A stretch of DNA of 22,102 nt from Isoetes engelmannii (GCA_011763485.2 JAANSK020261050.1:1-22102), one strand, 5' to 3'. Numbered from the stretch's first letter, positions 1 through 11,021 are shown. The notes: generated by a model from the sequence alone, not told the origin. Translations and numbers: made by a program.

Positions 1-167
1 TTCCCAATATGTGGGGTGTCATGTTCAATGGTCTAATGTATTATATTAAGGATATTTATATTTCATAAATAAATAAAATTCAATGGTTTAATATAATGAT
101 TTAATTCAATGGTTTGTTGTGTTATGTGGGCACGGAGTTTGTACGAAAAAGATATAGAATTTGTACA

Positions 168-210
168 GTGTATGAAATGTGTACGAAATGTGTACGGAAT
201 GTGTATGAAT
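168..210. repeat. 11-bp minisatellite, four units
   Basis: Four head-to-tail copies of a unit close to GTGTAYGAAAT start at 168, 179, 190 and 201. The last is one base short. Related GTACGAAAA and GTACAG words just upstream suggest that the array was once longer. Confidence 0.75.
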
Positions 211-930
211 ATATCCAATAAGCATTTGTAACTAGACTTTTGAACTCACAATTTTTTCCTATTACTTAGGTGTGCAGCGCAAAATTATAAAATGACTTTT
301 GTAATGTCCCTAACTATGGTTTTCTATTAAAACTATTAAAGTTTAGGCTTTAAATACAAGATATCCAACTGGCCAAAGTAACGACACTTTCGATGGGATC
401 TAAGTTTGCCCAACACTAGTTCCATAACAACCTTTCGTTCTTGGCACAAAATTACATTTTTCCAAATGTGGATCTTACAGGGGTCTAAATTGAGTAGATC
501 TTCATCGAATTTGATGCCTTTGGCTCTTATCTTTACGATGCATTGGTGCTAGAAGATGTCGTGCACATTCAGAAACTTCTCTAATCTTCCCAAGCATCTG
601 GATTTTGTATTTAACTCTATTTATTATGTCTCAAGAGTACGTGCTTCTATATTGTATATACTATAGTTTTGTAATTGCTGCTGTATTTGAGCGATACCAA
701 CTCGTACATCACAATATAACATACTTCTGGATGTTAGAATTTTTAGTAGTTGGAATCCAGTTGCTTGACAATAATGTGCAAACTTAAGGAGCTTTATCTC
801 CTTCATAGAAGGAAACAATGGAAGTTCATCTAGAAAGGCTTCTTCACTAGTAAGGATCATATTCCAAAAGTAGGTTATCAATTTAGTGCTATTTTTATTA
901 CTTCATTTAATAACATTGGAATATATTGTA

Positions 931-957
931 GTGTGTGTGTGTGTGTGTGTGTGTGTG
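931..957. repeat. (GT)13 microsatellite
   Basis: An uninterrupted dinucleotide GT tract of 27 bases lies in otherwise AT-rich DNA. Confidence 0.95.
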
Positions 958-1504
958 GAGGTAAGTATTGTTTGACAAATGTGTTACTTAGTTTGACCCC
1001 TGCAGATGCCTATGTGTAAACAATTTAGTTTGCTATTGCATAAGTTTGATCTTTACTGAATTTCCTAGATGCATGATAAATCTGCTTATTTAGGTGGTTG
1101 TGCCATTGTTAGTCAGCCAAGATGGTAAGACATTGGTCACTTGCATCAATTGACTAAGGTAAATATTATGGTTTCTACCTGCAGCTTGTAGGTCATCTTT
1201 CTCGATAAGATATGGAACAAGTACCTTCTTTTCTGCCTGCCCTATTCATTGTAATTTGTCTGTGGTTGTGTGCCAAGTATAGATTTGGTATGACTAGATA
1301 CTGGACGATGCCAACCTACCAGGCTCAAGTTGGAACCAATGTTTTTAGCCCCATTCAAAATGTTGTTTTAAAGTCCATTTATTCAAGTGAAAACTAAAGC
1401 CCGAAAAATTGTGTAGCATATCTAAACCCAATTGTATTTATTTTCTACATTTAGAATGTTCACACTCATGGGATGATATCACGCTTCCCAAAGTCTTTCC
1501 CTAG

Positions 1505-2105
<601 letters not shown>

Positions 2106-2130
2106 GAATAGAATAGAATAGAATAGAATA
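2106..2130 (-). repeat. LINE tail, (GAATA)5 = (TATTC)5 on the minus strand
   Basis: Five perfect pentamers lie exactly at the left breakpoint of the inverted block. Read on the minus strand they follow the LINE 3' UTR, so they are the element's tail. Two more units in opposite orientation (3081-3092) lie at the right breakpoint, as if the tail was split by the inversion. Confidence 0.85.
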
Positions 2131-3080
2131 ACATTTTTATCATCTACATAGGCCAATAGGCCTATCGGACATGTACAAAGAGAAACAGCAAGGGCATTAC
2201 GGCCCGGGTGGAAAAACCCCCCTAGGGAAAAAAATCGTGGCAGCAATGAGCTTGCTGGTATACCCGACACAGGGATTCCATCACAAGCTAGTGGGACAAA
2301 GCCGGTGCCTTTCAGCCTCTTGGAGATAAGATCCAAGAGTTCCTACCGCCTCGGTGTTCAGCAAGAGATACAATGTCTGGTTCGGTACCATCAATTGCGA
2401 GTATCGTGCCCAAATCTGTTCGTAAGAGTGGCATGTTTGCAGAGCATGGTGCTCGTCCTCAATGACCCTCTGGCGGCAGCACTGTTGCAGAGCATGGTGC
2501 TCGTCCTCAATGACCCCGTGGCGGCAGCACTGGCAAGTCCTGTCCTCACGTGCTTCCTTGTCCATCGCCCTGTTTCAATACGAAGGCAATGCTCCCCCAA
2601 TCGGATGGATGCTATCAGACTACGCATTTTCATCGAAAGTGGGGTGTGCAGGTACTGCTGGGGTCACCCCATGAGTGTCGGATTCACCTGCCGTCTGTAG
2701 TGCGTGAGCTTGACCTGTGTCAGGTACTCGGCATCCCAGAGCTTGCTAAGAAAGCAGGCATCCAGATAGGCCTTCAACTCCTCGTGCTCCATCTTCGTGC
2801 AGGCTCGTACGCACTTGTGTGCCTGGACGTGCCACTGAGATAGCCCTTGTGCCTGTTTGTCCTTCCAGTAGGCTTTAAGGAGCTGCGGGCCCATCGTGAT
2901 ATACAAGGCCACCCTTGGTAGTCGATCTTCATCCATGCGAGTTACCTTTCGGAAATATAGAAGGTGGTGGCACATGGCTGCTCTCTGAAGCGGGAGGAAC
3001 CATATTTTCTGGAGCATTAATTGATATGGCACTGTGAGCTTCACCGCGCGCCAAGAAAGCCTTCTGTACTCGTTCAAGGT
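2131..3080 (-). pseudogene. LINE C-terminal region with CCHC-type zinc motif, inverted
   Basis: On the minus strand the frame from 3080 reads TLNEYRRLSWRAVKL, then PYQLMLQKIWFLPLQRAAM, and DEDRLPRVAL. This is the region that follows LLYGMEVWG in this kind of LINE. It is open to a stop at 2664-2666. Recognisable sequence continues after frame changes: LRIETGRWTRK near 2580, then CQCCRHGVIEDEHHAL. The last is a CxxC...H...C zinc-binding motif typical of the C-terminus of such ORFs, thought to help bind nucleic acid. The protein ends near 2281 after a conserved-looking YLQEAERHRL. About 150 bp of 3' UTR follow to the tail. There is one stop and about two frameshifts, so it is inactive. Confidence 0.82.
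2437..2532 (-). repeat. 48-bp tandem duplication of the zinc motif
   Basis: Two 48-bp units (2437-2484 and 2485-2532) differ at only two adjacent bases. The unit is a multiple of three and encodes CRHGVIEDEHHALQQC versus CRQRVIEDEHHALQTC on the minus strand, so the CxxC/H/C block is doubled in frame. Confidence 0.92.
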
Positions 3081-3092
3081 CTATTCTATTCT
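3081..3092. repeat. Residual LINE tail at right inversion breakpoint
   Basis: Two TATTC pentamers lie immediately after the inverted block. They are in the orientation expected for the tail of the uninverted LINE. Confidence 0.7.
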
Positions 3093-3124
3093 TTACAAAC
3101 TTGAGACGTTAAAATATTCTTATA

Positions 3125-3191
3125 TTATCTTATCTTATCTTATCTTATCTTATCTTATCTTATCTTATCTTATCTTATCTTATCTTATCTT
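3125..3191. repeat. (TTATC)n microsatellite
   Basis: About 13 perfect TTATC pentamers lie 33 bp beyond the LINE tail. The unit differs from TATTC by rearrangement and could be an expanded relic of a LINE tail or an independent microsatellite. Confidence 0.93.
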
Positions 3192-3192
3192 T

Positions 3193-3953
3193 AAGAAGTT
3201 TTAACTTGCTCATGTATAAGTATATAATACATGCAACTAATATGGTGGCACTACAAGAGAATAAGCAATATAAGTAATTAGTTTCATCATTTATTTGCTT
3301 AAAATTGCACTTTCAAAATTTTTAGGATTTTGACACAATAAATGATCATCTATATTTATTGCGTCATCTATATGGTCACTTGTAGCATCACCAAAATTAA
3401 TAGTTGTAGTATAATATTTTATGGCATTGTAGTGGCATAATACTATCATTTATAGCATCATCTATAACTGTAGTTTTAGTATCATGCAAAGAGCAGCACC
3501 GACCTACTCTGCCATTATTGACCTGCTCCATCATCGCTTTTGGTTGTGAAATAAGAGGACAAACCTAAATTAGAAAATCTATAAAGAGGGGTTCTCTACC
3601 ACGCACAAGTCCACCACTCCCTATATTTCAGGATTAGAAAAGTAGATACATGAAACCCCATTTCCAAAATACTGACCACAGATGCTACATAAAAAAAACT
3701 AGGTCCAAAGCTTAATGAACTCCACATCTCTGTATATTGATTCTGCATCATCACAGTCTATATATTCGGCATTCCTAGCCGTTCGTATTTCAAATATCAT
3801 TCTGGCTCCAAAACATATTGTACACTTGTCATATTGATAGGAAATATTGTCCTTTGTTTCAATTGATTTTTCACTTGCCCAAATGGTCTTGGAACCTTAA
3901 ATACTTATCAAATCTCCATGGTCATTGGTTACCATATAACTGCATGTAACTAT
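3193..3953. other. AT-rich intergenic DNA, nothing recognised
   Basis: No gene is seen. A short phrase close to ATCATCTATA recurs around 3340-3470. This is low-complexity drift rather than a clear repeat array. Confidence 0.55.
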
Positions 3954-3962
3954 TAAAAAATG
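3954..3962. repeat. Target site duplication, left (9 bp)
   Basis: TAAAAAATG directly precedes the left end and is repeated exactly at 6222-6230 after the right end. Confidence 0.85.
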
Positions 3963-4240
3963 GGGTCAGGATAATCTTACCCTCGTTTCGGTGATCTCGG
4001 AGGTGGAAATTCCGTCCTTCGGTATCCCCAACCATTCTCCACGGAATCCGTTCGGGGAGCCCCGTTCTGCCGTACTGACACACGTCCGTACGCCTGCATC
4101 AATCCTGGCCGTCCGGCATTTTGCCTCATCCTGGCCGTCCGTTAATACCTGCCTTTGGTATCACCAAAAAAAATAACGGCTGATATCCTCCTCCAGGATC
4201 AGCACGCTGGTGATTCCGGAGCAAGGGATCACCATCTGCC
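3963..4240. repeat. Left terminal inverted repeat of the MULE
   Basis: The outer ~180 bp (to about 4142) match the reverse complement of 6041-6221 closely, including CTTACCCTCGTTTCGGTGAT and CATCCTGGCCGTCCG. A weaker match goes on to about 4240 through CTGGTGATTCCGGAG and GGGATCACCAT. Confidence 0.85.
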
Positions 4241-5259
4241 GCCTGGCAACTCCGTGTACCCCTTTTTTCTTTCTCTCTATTACGATTGTGGCGATATCAG
4301 GAGGTAAAACTCCGGCGATCTTTGCCTAGGTCGAGGCGTCGGGCGCCGGTTTTGTTCCTGAGGTTGGCATTGATGCTCTTGTATGGTTTGTGGATTTTTT
4401 TTTTGTCATTGTCTGAGATGATAACTCTTTTCCTTCGTCTCTGTCCATCTTTGCAGTCTGGGCCTGGAGCAACAACGTATGAGAAGAGCATAAAAACCCT
4501 GCTCTATTTGCGCTGGCGATGATGAGGGAACAAGAACCAGATGGGTCTGACAGGTCGTTTGAACAGAACCAAGGCGGATAGAAAATAAGGAGTCATTTGC
4601 TTTAACAAAACCAAGGGTACGGCATCTGGGTCGTTTGAAACCAAGGTGCTTTCAATAAAAACAGATCTCTTATTAGTTCCTTTTTCTACCAGAGTTTTTG
4701 GGCGAAACCTTCAGATCGGCCATAGCTAGAATAGCCATAGCCGTTTCCATAGCCATAACCCTAAACCCTCTACTCTGTAGAAAGTATGGATGCTCTAATT
4801 TCGCGGCAAGCAACCAGCCGGAATGGGTCTGCCGCCCCTTGTTTTTTCTTGTGTTTGCAAAGAAGGTGAATAGATATAAGATAATAGCTTGAATAGATTT
4901 GGAGGCGGACAGAGTGCTCTTAGAAATCACAGATACAGTCTCTTTGGAGCTTGAATCCATACAGGTTCAAGGGTCGTTTTTAGCGAAAGGGGCAAACTGA
5001 GGAAAACTGAGTGATCCGGTTGCAATGCTGGAAAAGGGCAAGCAAATATCTCAGAGCTTCTACTCTGCCATAGCAGGAACTCTGCTCTGTTGCAGGAACC
5101 TGCTACGGGCTGAAGGCCGAAGGGATTGGAAGCTCGGAAGCACCAATTTGGGCAATTTTTTGGTTTCTTATCCAATTTTTGCAGTGCTTTTTAACCTTGA
5201 CCTGCCTAATGCAGGTAACTTAGGGCGAAGTGGGCTCTGTTCCGACGGAAGGGACCTTT

Positions 5260-5611
5260 GAAAACAAGCCCTTAAACATTCAAAAACTTTTGCTGCCAAC
5301 CCTTACTTTTGAAAACAAGCCCTTAGACATTCAAAAACTTTACTCTGTTCCTGCCTATCTTTACTCGGGAACAAGCCCTTAACCATTCAAAAACATCCCC
5401 AGCTAAGAACACCGGCAATGGGCAGTGTTTAACAATTAGATCTACCAAAAGCTCAAATGCCTTGGCCTTCAGAACAAAAAAAATGAATCTACAGTTTAAA
5501 GAGAGTGACTCTGTAGCTAGAATGCAAAGGGAAGAATCCTTCGACAAACAAAAAACAAGCCCCCCTTGACCATTGGAAAAAACAAAAGACCCCTTAACCA
5601 TTGGAAAAACA
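5260..5611. repeat. Interspersed ~28-bp repeats inside the MULE
   Basis: A phrase close to ACAAGCCCTTAAMCATTCAA occurs near 5262, 5312 and 5369. Two more divergent copies with CCATTGGAAAAA instead of CATTCAAAAAC lie near 5552 and 5588. Spacing is irregular (about 50-180 bp). Purpose unknown. Confidence 0.75.
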
Positions 5612-5721
5612 AAAATATCAAACCTTAGTGCGTCCAGGATATAGGTGGGGTGATACAGGAGGACGGGAACTCAGCGGACGACCGAGATTTTTCAACCTCG
5701 CACAGACGGACCAGATTTGGT

Positions 5722-6029
5722 GGTGATCCCGGAGGCCGGATCTCCACAGTGGCCGATATCGGATCCTATATCAGCCCGGCCAAGGTGACCCCGGAGGGCA
5801 GTGTCACCAGACTCCCCTATGATGATCCCGGAGGAGGGGGGAACACCGGGCCGATAACGTCACAACCCGATATCGGCCATTCATGGTGATCCCGGAGGGC
5901 GGAATTTCCGGAAGGCTGATAACTTCCCCGTTATCAGCCGGTGCATGGTGATCCCTTTCTCCAGAATCACCAGGGCGGTGATCCCGGAGGAGGTGATCGC
6001 CAGTCACTTTTTTATGGTGATACTGGAGG
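5722..6029. repeat. GGTGATCCCGGAGG motif array in the right arm of the MULE
   Basis: Near-exact copies of the 14-mer start at 5722, 5784 (GACC variant), 5821, 5885, 5977 and 6016 (variant). Further variants lie near 6153, and in the opposite orientation near 6184 and in the left arm. Subterminal motif clusters of this kind are common transposase-binding sites in DNA transposons. That role is an inference here. Confidence 0.8.
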
Positions 6030-6221
6030 ATGGGAGGCCGGCGGACGGCCAGGATGAGCCGAAATCACGGACAGCCGTGATTGGTGCAGGTGTATTGACA
6101 TATGTCAGTACAGTATAACGGGGGCTCCCCAAACGGATTTCGTTGAGAACTGGTGGTGATACCGGGGGACGGAATTTCCACCTCCGGGATCACCGAAACG
6201 AGGGTAAGATTATCCTCACCC
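5940..6221. repeat. Right terminal inverted repeat of the MULE
   Basis: This is the reverse-complement partner of 3963-4240. The outer 181 bp (6041-6221) match best and the inner ~100 bp are more diverged. It ends in CTCACCC immediately before the 9-bp duplication. Confidence 0.85.
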
Positions 6222-6230
6222 TAAAAAATG
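6222..6230. repeat. Target site duplication, right (9 bp)
   Basis: Exact copy of 3954-3962. Confidence 0.85.
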
Positions 6231-7208
6231 TGATGTACCAAATCTGTGTTTTCTATCTACAACTCGTATCATATTTTCTTTCCATCACTTCCATGGCATT
6301 GTGCTTTTAAAAGTGAAATGGCATTTTCTGTTGGTGCGCTCCTATAAGGGTGCTCGTCTAAGGGTATTGGCATCCGTGGAGAATTTATTAACATATGGGC
6401 AAGCATCCTTGAAAAACGGATGGCACAAAATAATACCATGTTAAACAATACCGAGTTTTTGAACCTAAGATACCAAAGCTAGGCCAGCCAATGAATATTG
6501 GGCAAAATCATTCATAAGGCGGTTCGGATAGTTATACCCTGGGATGGAAATCCCTGAGGGTTTTGTTTTTTGCTCCAGAATCAACCTTATTGCACCGTAA
6601 CCACGCAAAATTTTTGGACCCTTATAAGGGCTTTGACGGTTTTTTGATCGCGTTTTTCTCCTCTATTTCTCCACCAAATCGAATCGCTCCAGTGCTAATC
6701 ATGTCGGAATAGCAGGGATTAGAGGATCTAGTAGCACCGCACTAAAGACGGATTGAAGCGCCCTCAGATTGAAACCACAGGAATCAGGAAAATTTGTTAC
6801 CCCAAACTACGCAGTCTCTCATTAATTGCCCAGCTAACGGTGCGATCCTGGCCTCCAGGATAACTACGTGGGATCCCGGCGCATTACAAAGGGATTCCAG
6901 AGTTTGGAAGCACATTAGGAGGGATTCCAGAGCATGCAATAAAAAAGCGCTAGAATCCCCCAATCCGAGGTGCAACTATCATGTGCTGTTTGGTTGGTTG
7001 GACTATGGGGATGAAAAAGAATTATTATTTTGATTTTGAGGTTGGAGGGCTGTCCTTCCATGTGGGCATTCCTGGGAAGGACTCTTCGAAAAATGGCCTC
7101 CAAACTGGTCTTGTTTTTTCGTATAAACAAGAAAAGTTCTAGTATGCATTTTTTCCATGTTGATATGAGCATTCATACGAAAGAACCTGGCCTCCATACG
7201 CCGATGCT
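6231..7208. other. Upstream region of the 183-residue gene; no gene seen
   Basis: No coding region is supported. GGGATTCCAG occurs twice 30 bp apart (6891 and 6921), with an inverted partner GAATCCCCC near 6953. These could be regulatory or random. An upstream stretch with TTATAAGGGC near 6620 followed by a CT-rich leader and an ATG with an immediate stop (near 6700) looks promoter-like but leads to no long frame. Confidence 0.5.
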
Positions 7209-7282
7209 AAATATGGAGAAACGACGGATCTGCGGCCTCTATATAATGCAGCACCGCCATCGCTGCGCCTCTTCAATCAAAC
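7209..7282 (+). promoter_or_regulatory. Core promoter of the NTF2-like gene
   Basis: TATATAA at 7240-7246 lies 36 bp before the ATG at 7283, implying a very short leader. The block ATGCTAAATATGGAGAAACG just upstream (from 7209) recurs before the second gene copy at about 15068, with a TATA box in the same relation. This conservation between paralogues supports a real promoter. Confidence 0.7.
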
Positions 7283-7834
7283 ATGGAGAATCCGGAGAAG
7301 GAAATAGGCGCTATCATGCTGTCTCTCGCCTCTTTCCCTAAATCCGACATCCAAGAACAGGTGATTCGAACTTATTTTTCTCCTCATGTATGCCTTTATC
7401 ATCCGTATTTTTGCGCGCAAGGGATCGATGACCTCATATCCATTTATCACGTCGGTGCATTCTTTGCCAAGTACAGGGAGATGGAAATCCTTGATGTTCT
7501 TTATGATTCTGCAAAAAATAGGGTTAGCATACACACGAGAATTTGTGTGTGGCCATGGCAGCTAATGAAGCCCAGACATTTGAATATGATGGTTTTGTTG
7601 GAGCTGGAGGATTTTAATTCTGGTGATGGCAGAGTGCTGAAGAAGATCAAGGTCCAAAGAGACTTCTTTTTTATTTCACCTGCTGTGGCAACTCTTCCTC
7701 TGATTGGAGATTTGTATTCTATGGATTGGATTAGATTTTATGCTGGCCATGCCTGTGCTGCATCCTTTGCTTTTCTGAAGAAGCTTGCCCTTGCTATTTT
7801 TCCTAAAGGAGTTCATCAGTTGGTAGGATACTAA
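7283..7834 (+). CDS. 183-residue protein, possibly NTF2/SnoaL-like fold
   Basis: The intact single-exon frame starts MENPEKEIGAIMLSL and ends HQLVGY. Features seen are an N-terminal helix, then VIRTYFSPHVCLYHPYF, GIDDLISIYHVGAFFAKY, a run NRVSIHTRICVWPW, a strand-like MMVLLELEDF, then KKIKVQRDFFFISP and a hydrophobic C-terminal helix rich in Phe, Ala and Leu. The pattern 'Y-P-V-x-Y-H-P ... GIDDL ... KVQRDFF' is reminiscent of NTF2-like/SnoaL-like alpha-plus-beta barrel proteins of plants, but I cannot place it in a named family. The start is supported by the TATA box 36 bp upstream. The stop is supported by the same stop position in the paralogue at 15143-15702. No signal peptide is seen. The C-terminal hydrophobic stretch could be a membrane-associated helix. 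Function unknown. Confidence 0.72.
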   Translation: MENPEKEIGAIMLSLASFPKSDIQEQVIRTYFSPHVCLYHPYFCAQGIDDLISIYHVGAFFAKYREMEILDVLYDSAKNRVSIHTRICVWPWQLMKPRHLNMMVLLELEDFNSGDGRVLKKIKVQRDFFFISPAVATLPLIGDLYSMDWIRFYAGHACAASFAFLKKLALAIFPKGVHQLVGY

Positions 7835-8095
7835 CTACCTATATTCTTACATGAACTACCTGTTTCCTTACATGAAATATGCGATAGCTGAAAGCAAATT
7901 CTTATATTAGTATCATTCATGAACTAGTTCTGCTTTTACTTTGTAGCAACTAAATGGGTGAATTTTATGCTGGATTCCAACATCCAACCATATGCTTGAT
8001 GTAGATAGTTCTGCAATGAAATCGTGATCTAATCCATATGCCATGCAAGTGCATGCCAAAACCCAAACAATGGCGCCGTAAATATCATTTGCCTT
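7835..8095 (+). other. 3' flank shared with the second gene copy
   Basis: After the stop, similarity to 15703-15965 continues with gaps. Shared blocks include ACCTATATTCTT, CCAACATCCAA, GTTCTGCARTGAAATC and TGATCYAATCCAT. The duplication therefore included the 3' untranslated region and some flank. Confidence 0.7.
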
Positions 8096-10227
8096 AAATT
8101 ACAACACATTATGTAGTTCATAAAAACAAAAGAGACAGGTTTCAGAATAGAAGGAAGGAAGGAAGGAATAGGTAGCTTCTACCTATTTTCGAGTACACTC
8201 TGTATACTTAAACTTTTATTACATAAACTTTTATTACAGCAGAGCAGAACTGGTAGCACAAATCTTTCACCAATCAAAAGTTATGGATGTGAGTTTTTTC
8301 ACTTCCCAACATTTATAAGGTAAACACATTCACAAGGTAAGGTTATCGGACTAGCAGAGTCCGATAACCAAAAATGCGTAACCGAGGCTGTACGTCCGAG
8401 GTGCAACCAATTTATTAGGAACACCAACCCAGTTCTTTACACCTCTTTAGTTGTTTTGATTAACTTTTACACAGTATCAACCAATTAGAAATGCCAATCC
8501 AGCTTTTCTACAGTAAGGGTAACCCATGGTAGTGAGATAGCACCTTATTCTATAAGAAGTGGCAACTTGAAGTATCCGATCACCAGGAAACATTAAACAA
8601 TTTTCAGGTAGGGGAGGATGTCCATTGGCGGTGTACTTAAGTGCAGATTCTAATGGCGACCATGTATGAATCTCAATGGATATGCATGCTACATAGCAGC
8701 TTGCCTAGTAACATGTCAAGTAGGAAATGCCAACAAAATTACTGGTACCACCAGGGCTGAAGTGGCATTCCTATAGGATATCAGACAGCCCATTGAAGGC
8801 TGCAATGACTACAATGAGAAAATAACTGTTTCTTAGCACCAACCACGATCTAATTTTAGAACAGTATCGGGCAATATTTGAAATCATCATTGGATTTACA
8901 AAGTTATAACTAAATTTATTAAATTGCTATACAATCAAGTCAAACAACAGGCTTAAAGTGATTGAAACAAAGAATGAGCTTGCCGTTGGACATCTCAAAG
9001 TAGCTAAACTCACAATGATACGACAACATTATCATAACTGAATGCAATAAAAGAGCATATAGCTTATTGCAGTTAGAGAATGTGAATATTTACAGCAGAT
9101 AGACTGCACTATAATTTTAATAAAAATAGGATTGTAGACCCTAATAGGGAATGTAGAAGTACACGGTTGTGCTGAGGTTGACTATACACTGGCTCAAGTA
9201 GAAGAGTATCCCTGCAAGTCATTCCCTACAAAGTTTGCATCTGCCTACGATTGTAAGATACTGCTAATTCCTCTTGTAGAATCGCCCTTCAATATATATG
9301 CCCTGGATTTGAGAGTTTTCACTATATGTTATCTTTGGAAAATTGACAAAGTCCATATTCCATTGTTCCAATAATGAGAAGAATCGTTGTAGCATCATAT
9401 ATACTTAATGTTTTCAGAGTAGCAGCTTCATCTCCAATCAAAGAGATTGGTCTTCAGACAATAATCTCATTTGACATCTTAAGCATTCCATTCTCCAGCT
9501 CGCGAGACATGTGCTAGAAAAATACATGTCAAACTTCCAATAGAATGAAAAGCACGTCTCCTCGAGAACATTATTAACACACAATTGGATGTCTTTAAAT
9601 TTGCAACTCTAGGTGGTACAAAATAAAAAAGATATGCATCTCAAAGGTCTCACAGATGCATATCATGAATAGTAAGTTCCCTATCTTTTCTTAATTGGTC
9701 CGAGGTTATATAAGTGCATCATTGTCGTCCGTTGCATGTTTACCGTATAAATCTCAATGACTATAAAGTGTTTTCCTACAGGACAAGTTCAATGAGATTC
9801 CACAAGCTGGAGTGGTCCTCTAAAATTAATTTCATATAGCTGCATAATAAAAAAAGTAGAAAATTAGCATCTCTGGCAGTTCGCTTCAGCATTAAACCTA
9901 ATCAATCCATCCATAGGAAACACCTATAATTCTTAGGGACTAGCCAGTTTTCCAAATATATCAAGAATCAACCAGTTAAGGCAAAAGCATAGTGGTATGT
10001 AATTGGGCTATAATTTCTATGCAGGTTAATTCTAGAAGTCGTCATATTGGTTAAACTATATTGGCTCAATATGCATCTACATTGGGAGTAAAATAAATGT
10101 CGCATTTGAATAATAAAAAAACAATTTAAAAACTTGTTTCAGAGTCAAAACTAACATATTGTATAGAAACATCATTGCAATGCCTAATTTGCTAGGAATA
10201 TTCAAACATAACTTACAAAGCTTAACC
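8096..10227. other. AT-rich non-coding stretch between gene copy 1 and the LINE
   Basis: No open frame of note, RNA gene or transposon signature is recognised over more than 2 kb. It contains a short (GGAA)n tract near 8152-8167 and the perfect hairpin at 8341-8369. Confidence 0.55.
8341..8369. other. Perfect 12-bp inverted repeat, 5-nt loop
   Basis: GGTTATCGGACT at 8341-8352 and AGTCCGATAACC at 8358-8369 are exact reverse complements separated by AGCAG. Such a stem is unlikely in this AT-rich DNA by chance. It could be a relic of a foldback element end or a protein-binding site. No T-run follows on either strand that would make it a Pol III terminator. Confidence 0.85.
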
Positions 10228-11021
10228 TCAGCTTAACCTCATCTTGTGGGGCATAGGACTTCTCCTGAATTGTCCCTTATTTATGGATAGCTTGACCGCA
10301 TCTTTCTGAACCTTTAAGGCCGCATCTTGGAACTTGAAGGCTAATGAAAATAGGACAGGCACATGCACTAAGGCATTACTAGAAACCACATTCAAGATAG
10401 TTATTTGATCATGAGGATTGACGTTTTCCTGAAGTTGACATTGTCCTGAAGAAGGAGTAACTAAGAATCACTGGCAGACCTACACTATTTTATGTTTTAA
10501 TCCTAATGTGATGTATGAACAACCAAATATCAACAAATATCAAGAAATACTGACCTCAAAGAAGCATGCGTTCTTTGCTGCCAGAAACGTTCTTAAAGAT
10601 CCCAAGCTTCCATTGAATAATCATTCTACTGTTTCTGAAGAAGCTTTTCTCTAGTTTTTCAGCTTCCACTACGACACTACAAGCCTCCTTCGTCCTTACA
10701 AACTCTAGATGTGCGAATTCCAGCCTTCTTTGGTGCATGAACTGGAGCCTCGGTTTTTCCGCCTTGGGGGCCTTCCCTTACATTTAAAAAATTTACTTTG
10801 GGATTTTTCCATTTCCTCCAAGAGGCTTGCCATGTCCGCCAATGAGGGTCGCCAACCACCCCTAAGGGTGCATCCCCGTTACGCCTAGAAATGGCTGGTA
10901 ACTGTGACACCTTGTACGTTATAGGCACCGGAGTAGTGTTCCCATTCCGCACCAGGAGATTGATCTTGCTGATATGAGAGATTTCGTTTGTCCTCTTCCT
11001 GATGTTTGTCAGAAGTGGCAA
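10228..11021 (-). other. Possible minus-strand exon-like frames, unidentified
   Basis: Three stop-free frames lie on the minus strand: 11021-10677 (114 codons), 10738-10556 (60 codons, with VEAEKLEKSFFRNSR) and 10467-10228 (about 79 codons with no ATG, including AFKFQDAALKVQKDAVKL). A GAG|GTCAGT donor-like site near 10552 and a pyrimidine-rich ..TTCTTCAG near 10450 could join them. I recognise no domain. They could be a decayed host gene or chance. Confidence 0.25.

Larger units (their letters stand above)
3963..6221. mobile_element. Non-autonomous Mutator-like (MULE) DNA element
   Basis: The 2259-bp element is bounded by a perfect 9-bp direct repeat TAAAAAATG (3954-3962 and 6222-6230), the target duplication length typical of Mutator. 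Its ends are long imperfect inverted repeats starting GGGTCAGGATAATC / GGGTGAGGATAATC. They can be followed for about 280 bp into each side. No transposase (DDE, SWIM zinc finger) is visible in any frame, so it would depend on a relative's enzyme. The middle (about 4245-5600) is lower in GC than the termini and could be captured host DNA. A polypyrimidine tract ending TTTGCAG near 4455 resembles a splice acceptor. The perfect target duplication suggests a fairly recent insertion. Confidence 0.85.

Noticed and set aside
4286-4522. 78-codon frame in the MULE as a real protein
   Set aside because: It spans a polypyrimidine tract and splice-acceptor-like TTTGCAG, and has biased Leu/Arg composition. 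More likely intron-like captured DNA.
4757-4769. AACCCTAAACCCT resembling the plant telomere repeat
   Set aside because: Less than two units long. It is a common telo-box in promoters or chance, not a telomere relic.
5650-6007. Frames in the right arm of the MULE as genes
   Set aside because: They are translations of the GGTGATCCCGGAGG motif array and terminal repeat.
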